Source: Agapetus fuscipes
Taxonomy: Eukaryota > Arthropoda > Insecta > Trichoptera > Glossosomatidae
Direction: 5' to 3'
NCBI GenBank assembly: GCA_951799405.1
Contig: OX637350.1
Location: forward strand, 9,719,852 to 9,783,851
Length of the DNA stretch: 64,000 nucleotides
Numbering within the stretch: position 1 is the stretch's first letter; every line of letters begins with the position of its first letter. The position numbers were made by a program, and so were the translations under genes. The notes beneath the pieces were generated by a model that had not been told where the DNA came from, did no database searches, and saw nothing but the letters and a program-made list of their open reading frames with translations. Below, in pieces: positions 60,518 through 64,000 of the stretch.

Positions 60518-60958
60518 ATCCTTGACTTATAGGTTGGTATATGACCGGTCCGTAGTTCAGTGGTAACACTTCGGACTCTGAATGGAAGGTTGTGGGTTCG
60601 ACTCCCGGCGGAGCACAAAAAATGTACCATTTGTATTTTAAAATTTGCTCTTCGCTGGGTTGAAAAATTCATACACCTTTACCAATGACCGACCACCAAA
60701 GGTCCATCCAGCCTTACAGCAGCTGGGTCTTGCTTGAGAATTGTCGCTTTCTACAGCGACGACCAAGCTCGCAGAGGGCTCTTGAGGTGTGATACACACA
60801 AAACAGCGCTTACCAAATAAATCATCCTAATATTATTACTATTATAAAGCTGACCACCCATACTGTAAAAAATGGTTCACTTTGCCAATATCACCCCTGT
60901 GTCAGGGAAGGTCGGCAAAAGTTGTAGGGTGTATGATCATTTCAGGTTTGGACCTTCG
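60518..60958 (+). mobile_element. LINE 3' UTR split by SINE-B
   Basis: UTR start CCTTGACTTATAGGTTGGTAT (60518-60538), SINE-B at 60542-60846, and the UTR resumes AAGCTGACCACCCATACTG (60847-60958) without tail. Confidence 0.8.
60542..60846 (+). mobile_element. SINE-B copy, full length
   Basis: GACCGGTCCGTAGTTCAGTG, GGTTCGACTCCCGGCGG, the complete body and an (ATT)n tail. The best SINE-B reference in the window. Confidence 0.85.
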
Positions 60959-61195
60959 ATTGAGGACCTAAAGAGGAGGATGAAGACATTTTTTTTCGCC
61001 ATTAAAATAAAAAATATATAAATAACTAGCTGACCCGGCGAACTTTTTTCCGCCTTAGAGGCAATAAATGAGCAGACTTTTGATTTCATCACGGTCAATT
61101 TTTTATTTGGATAATTAATATAAAATGAAAAAGGAATTATTTTAATGATTTTTTATTGGCCATGTACATATTTTAGTGCATGGATTCCACTCTTT

Positions 61196-61312
61196 AGTGA
61201 AGCACCTTGCGATACACATACACGACATTTTTCGTTTTATCATCAGGTGCAAGAACAAATAATGCAGATGGTCTTCCGACCCGTGAACATGCCACATATA
61301 ATTGACCATGGG
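61196..61312 (-). pseudogene. Helitron helicase C-terminus
   Basis: The reverse strand reads HGQLYVACSRVGRPSALFVL, then APDDKTKNVVYVYRKVLH before TAA. The YVACSRVG(R/K)P segment followed by NVVY is the end of the Pif1-type helicase domain of Helitron proteins. Upstream sequence is unrelated, so only the last 40 or so residues survive. Confidence 0.8.
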
Positions 61313-61365
61313 AAAAACACGGATTTTCCGGAAAACATGGAAAAAACACGGATTCACGGAAAAAC

Positions 61366-61648
61366 ACGGTCCAGTGGTTAACACATTGGACTCGTGAATG
61401 GAAGGTTGTGGGTTCAAATCCCGGCGGAGCACAAAAATATATACCATTTATATTTTCATATATGCTCTTAGCTGGATTTTAAAATTCATATATCTTTACC
61501 AAAGACCAGTCACCAAAGGTCCATCCAGCCTTGCAGCAGCTGGGTCTTGCTTGAGAATTGACGCTTTCTACAGCGACGACCACTCTCTCAGAGGGCTTAT
61601 GAGGTAAATAACAAAAATAGCGCCGAATAAATAATCCTCATATATAAA
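61366..61648 (+). mobile_element. SINE-B copy inside the Helitron
   Basis: The head is partly lost (CGGTCCAGTGGTTAACAC), then GGTTCAAATCCCGGCGG and the body. Preceded by a short direct repeat of AAAACACGGATT. Confidence 0.75.
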
Positions 61649-61654
61649 GGGTTC

Positions 61655-61825
61655 ATCAAGCCTGTACAAAAAAATGGATCTTGCTTGAAAATTTGCACTT
61701 TGTAGCGACGACAACCAGGCTTGTAGCAACACCTCTGTGGCACCCTTCTTGGGTGATATAGACCCCCAAGCCTTTCAGGAATTGGGGAGTCTCCCGCAAA
61801 AGGTTCCCTTAAAAAAAAAAAAAAC
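61655..61825 (+). mobile_element. Diverged SINE-B-like piece
   Basis: GGATCTTGCTTGAAAATTTG and TTTGTAGCGACGACAACC resemble SINE-B. The following CAAGCCTTTCAGGAATTGGG and A-run are not found in other copies. Confidence 0.45.
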
Positions 61826-61859
61826 ACCATTCAATGGATTTTTCATTTTGATGGTCCAT

Positions 61860-62545
61860 AGTGTTGAAATGGACTTTCTAAGAAGTATGATGTGGAAAAC
61901 ACGGAGTAACAGGGTGAAAGAAGTTTGTTAAGATGGTTTGGGCATATGGAGAGAATGAATGAGGAAAGACTGACGAAGAAAGTATATGTTGGTAGAATAG
62001 ATGGATGTCGTGGTAGAGGAAGACTGAGAAGGTATGGATGGACCAAATATCTGAAATTGCGAATGAATGGAATATCCAGAGTCATAATAAAAGAAGAGCC
62101 TGTGTGAAAAAAGTTATGACTCTGGAGAAAATGAAAGAAGTATGTAAGGACAAAAAGAAATGGCGGTTGATAATGTTGGCGGCTAGGGTTTATTAAAGTG
62201 AAATTTGTTTTATGTTTTAGTTTTTTGATATTCTTAAGTATATATTAGTATTCATTGATTTAAAAAAATGTGATTTGTCCTGTATGTTTCTTGACTTATA
62301 GGTTGGTATGCGGCTGATCACCTATGCTGTAAAAAATGGTTCACTTTGCCAATGTCACCCCTGTTTCAGAGAAGGACGGCAAGAGTTGCAGCCTGGTATA
62401 TGTCCATTTGAGATTTGGTTTTTATGTTGTAGGCTCACATGAGGCATGTGCAAGCGCGAACTTATACGTGTCTGGTTGTGAGAATGCATGTTATGTGAAT
62501 CTCTAATGTAACATATCTTTGCAACTTAGATTAGATTAGATTAGA
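61860..62545 (+). mobile_element. TTAGA-tailed LINE inside the Helitron
   Basis: VEMDFLRSMMWKTRSNRV and LRWFGHMERM segments of the ORF end are present in different frames, with a deletion between them. Then ORF end, UTR and a (TTAGA)n tail at 62527-62545. Older than the 42487 copy (more substitutions and a frame break). Confidence 0.8.
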
Positions 62546-62589
62546 TATTGAAATCATATCCGCTCTAATCACGACTTTGTAGTCATCAT

Positions 62590-62680
62590 TTGGCATGCGT
62601 TCCAAAGCACTCTTAAACAGCCTGACCAACGCATGATGTTCATGAAGTAGGTGCTGTAGATCTTAAAGAATTGCTCTTTT
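62590..62680 (-). pseudogene. Helitron Rep-side protein fragment
   Basis: The reverse strand reads DLQHLLHEHHALVRLFKSAL, then ERMPNDDYKVVIRADM. This resembles the conserved Helitron-like N-terminal domain block (LLHxxNxYVRxFKxALE...VVIRAD). It is directly followed, on that strand, by the tail of the inserted LINE. Confidence 0.65.
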
Positions 62681-63261
62681 TATTGCTGCATTCATCTCTT
62701 GACATCGATCAAGTTGTTTCCCAAATCGCTTCATTGCAGTTCACATACCGACGCGGCGCTCTTCACGCGCAATGCATTGTTCTTTTTCATTCCTTTCACT
62801 CGCAATGTTTCGAATCCTAATGCATTACAGCTTCGTCGGGAAAGATTTGATCGCCTTGGTGATAGCATGGCTTTCTTAATATTTTTTTGGGTACATTAGA
62901 TTCATAGAAACTTGAAACAAATTGGTCAACTTCAATTATTCACAGACTCCATTCTGTTTAGCTGTCAGTTGCATTTTGTTTTTTTTTTTTAAAAAGAACG
63001 GCTAGACTGTTTTTTACGGATTACTTTCAGTTGCATTTTTTTTTTATTTATACCTACCACGTTTTATGTCACTTAAAAAAAAGTATTTAAAAAAGGATAA
63101 AAAGGATAAAAAAAAAAAAAAAAGGATATAAGTATCATATGTCCTTCTCCTGGTTCTAAGCTACCTCCCCACCAATTTTCAGCTAAATCAGTTCAGCCGT
63201 TCTTGAGTTATGGATAGTGTAACTAACACGACTTTCTTTTATATATATATAGATACCATAA

Positions 63262-63387
63262 AAAACCATTTAAGCTTGATATTCAGATTTAAAATTCAAA
63301 ATTTAAGTTCGATTGGAGCCATCGCTAGCACTTCAGTCAATTTCAAATGATTTATTTTAATGGAATGGGAGAAAATATTTGTTTTAA
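63262..63387 (+). repeat. Dispersed repeat D, copy 3
   Basis: AAGCTTGATATTCAGATTTA to GAATGGGAGAAAATATTTG. It abuts the Helitron 5' end and the tail of the next LINE. Confidence 0.6.
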
Positions 63388-63802
63388 TCTAATCTAATCT
63401 AAGTTGCAAAGATATGTAACATTGGGGATTCACATTACATGCATTCTCACACGCAGACACGTACAAGTTCGCGCTTGCGCATGCCGCATGTGAACCTACA
63501 ATATAAAAACCCAAATGTCCAATGGACATACATCCTACAACTCTTGCCGTCCTTCTCTGAAACAGGGGTGACATTGGCAAAGTGAACCATTTTCTACAGC
63601 ATGGGGGGTCAGCCGCATACCAACCTATAAGTCAAGGAACATACACAACAAATGACATTTTAAAAATAAACAAATAATAGTACGTACAAACACGAAAAAC
63701 AATTACAAAATTCTAATTAACAAATATTTTTTGGAAAACCCTAGCAGAGCCGCCAACATTACAGATCAACCGCCATTTTTTTCTGTCCCTACATACTTCT
63801 GC
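63388..63802 (-). mobile_element. TTAGA-tailed LINE, UTR and ORF end
   Basis: (AATCT)3 tail, full reverse UTR to GTCAAGGAACATACACAAC, linker, then the complement of the ORF end (CCGCCAACATTACAGATCAA, CCGCCATTTTTTTCTGTCC). Confidence 0.85.
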
Positions 63803-64000
63803 GCGCGCCTGGGAAGACGAGAGTCCATCTGCTTAATTAAGGCGTGTTATAAAGCTAAATCTGCCGTTTTTGTTTCTTACACTTTATGGTCTTAGCAAAA
63901 TAGTTACAGTAATGAAAAAAATCAAGCATGTTTATTATTTTTTTATCTTAATTACAAAGCTTGAACAAAATATATAACTTAAGAATTGCCACCACAAAAA

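Larger units (their letters stand above)
61025..63253 (-). mobile_element. Helitron remnant with both termini
   Basis: Read on the reverse strand, the 5' end is A|TCTATATATATA (63253) and the 3' end is GTCAGCTAGT|T (61025), the A|TC...CTAGT|T target pattern of Helitrons. Inside are a Rep-side fragment (62590-62680) and the helicase end (61196-61312). A SINE-B and a LINE have since inserted into it, and most of the Rep/helicase frame is deleted. Confidence 0.8.

Noticed and set aside
60542..60614. tRNA-like sequences (also at 101, 1006, 5232, 17497, 48375, 49842)
   Set aside because: Each is the head of a SINE: the same tRNA-like block is followed by a long family-specific body and tail, and stems are imperfect.

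Overview
The window is eukaryotic and almost certainly from an arthropod, probably an insect. It is AT-rich, has GT-AG introns and AATAAA signals, and carries tRNA-derived SINEs, several LINE clades (one R1-like), a Ty3/gypsy LTR retrotransposon, a Helitron remnant and many small inverted-repeat elements. The species cannot be named from the sequence. No tRNA, rRNA or CRISPR locus is supported.

The only convincing host gene is a secreted-type animal haem peroxidase on the + strand. Eleven 3' exons lie between 21596 and 32569 and join in one frame into 582 codons plus a stop. The 5' exons (signal peptide, start codon, promoter) were not found. Its exons are GC-richer than the surroundings, and its introns hold two solo LTRs, a MITE with perfect 26-bp terminal repeats, and LINE and SINE pieces. 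Intron 5 appears to start with GC. The acceptor of exon 8 has a decayed copy 104 bp upstream.

Region by region. 0-9 kb: SINEs, a long dispersed repeat, two MITE types, a 14 x 47-bp array born inside a SINE, a large fold-back and a 15-bp minisatellite. 9.87-15.59 kb: a complete young Ty3/gypsy element (LTRs differ at one base) with gag, pol and a canonical -1 slippery site, sitting inside an older LINE 3' UTR. 15.6-21.4 kb: nested SINE and LINE remnants and an L2/CR1-like LINE end. 21.6-32.6 kb: the peroxidase gene. 33-45 kb: LINE, SINE and MITE copies, an R1-like LINE with an open 454-codon frame, a putative solo LTR, and a tandem duplication that preserves both the filled and the empty site of a LINE insertion. 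46.8-47.75 kb: a higher-order satellite made of 15/16-bp modules. 48-64 kb: nested SINEs and LINEs, a 21-bp minisatellite, a solo LTR, the second copy of the long repeat, and a Helitron whose two ends are still visible.

The most abundant element is a LINE whose 3' UTR ends in a short tandem tail (TTAGA and variants). About 25 copies or fragments occur on both strands. Many serve as landing sites for other elements, so insertion order can be read locally. I found no evidence of a new multi-gene system. The more unusual signals are the frameshift site, the shared insertion position of an R1-like segment in two LINE UTR copies, the tail-length variation, the SINE-derived array, and the fold-back structures.
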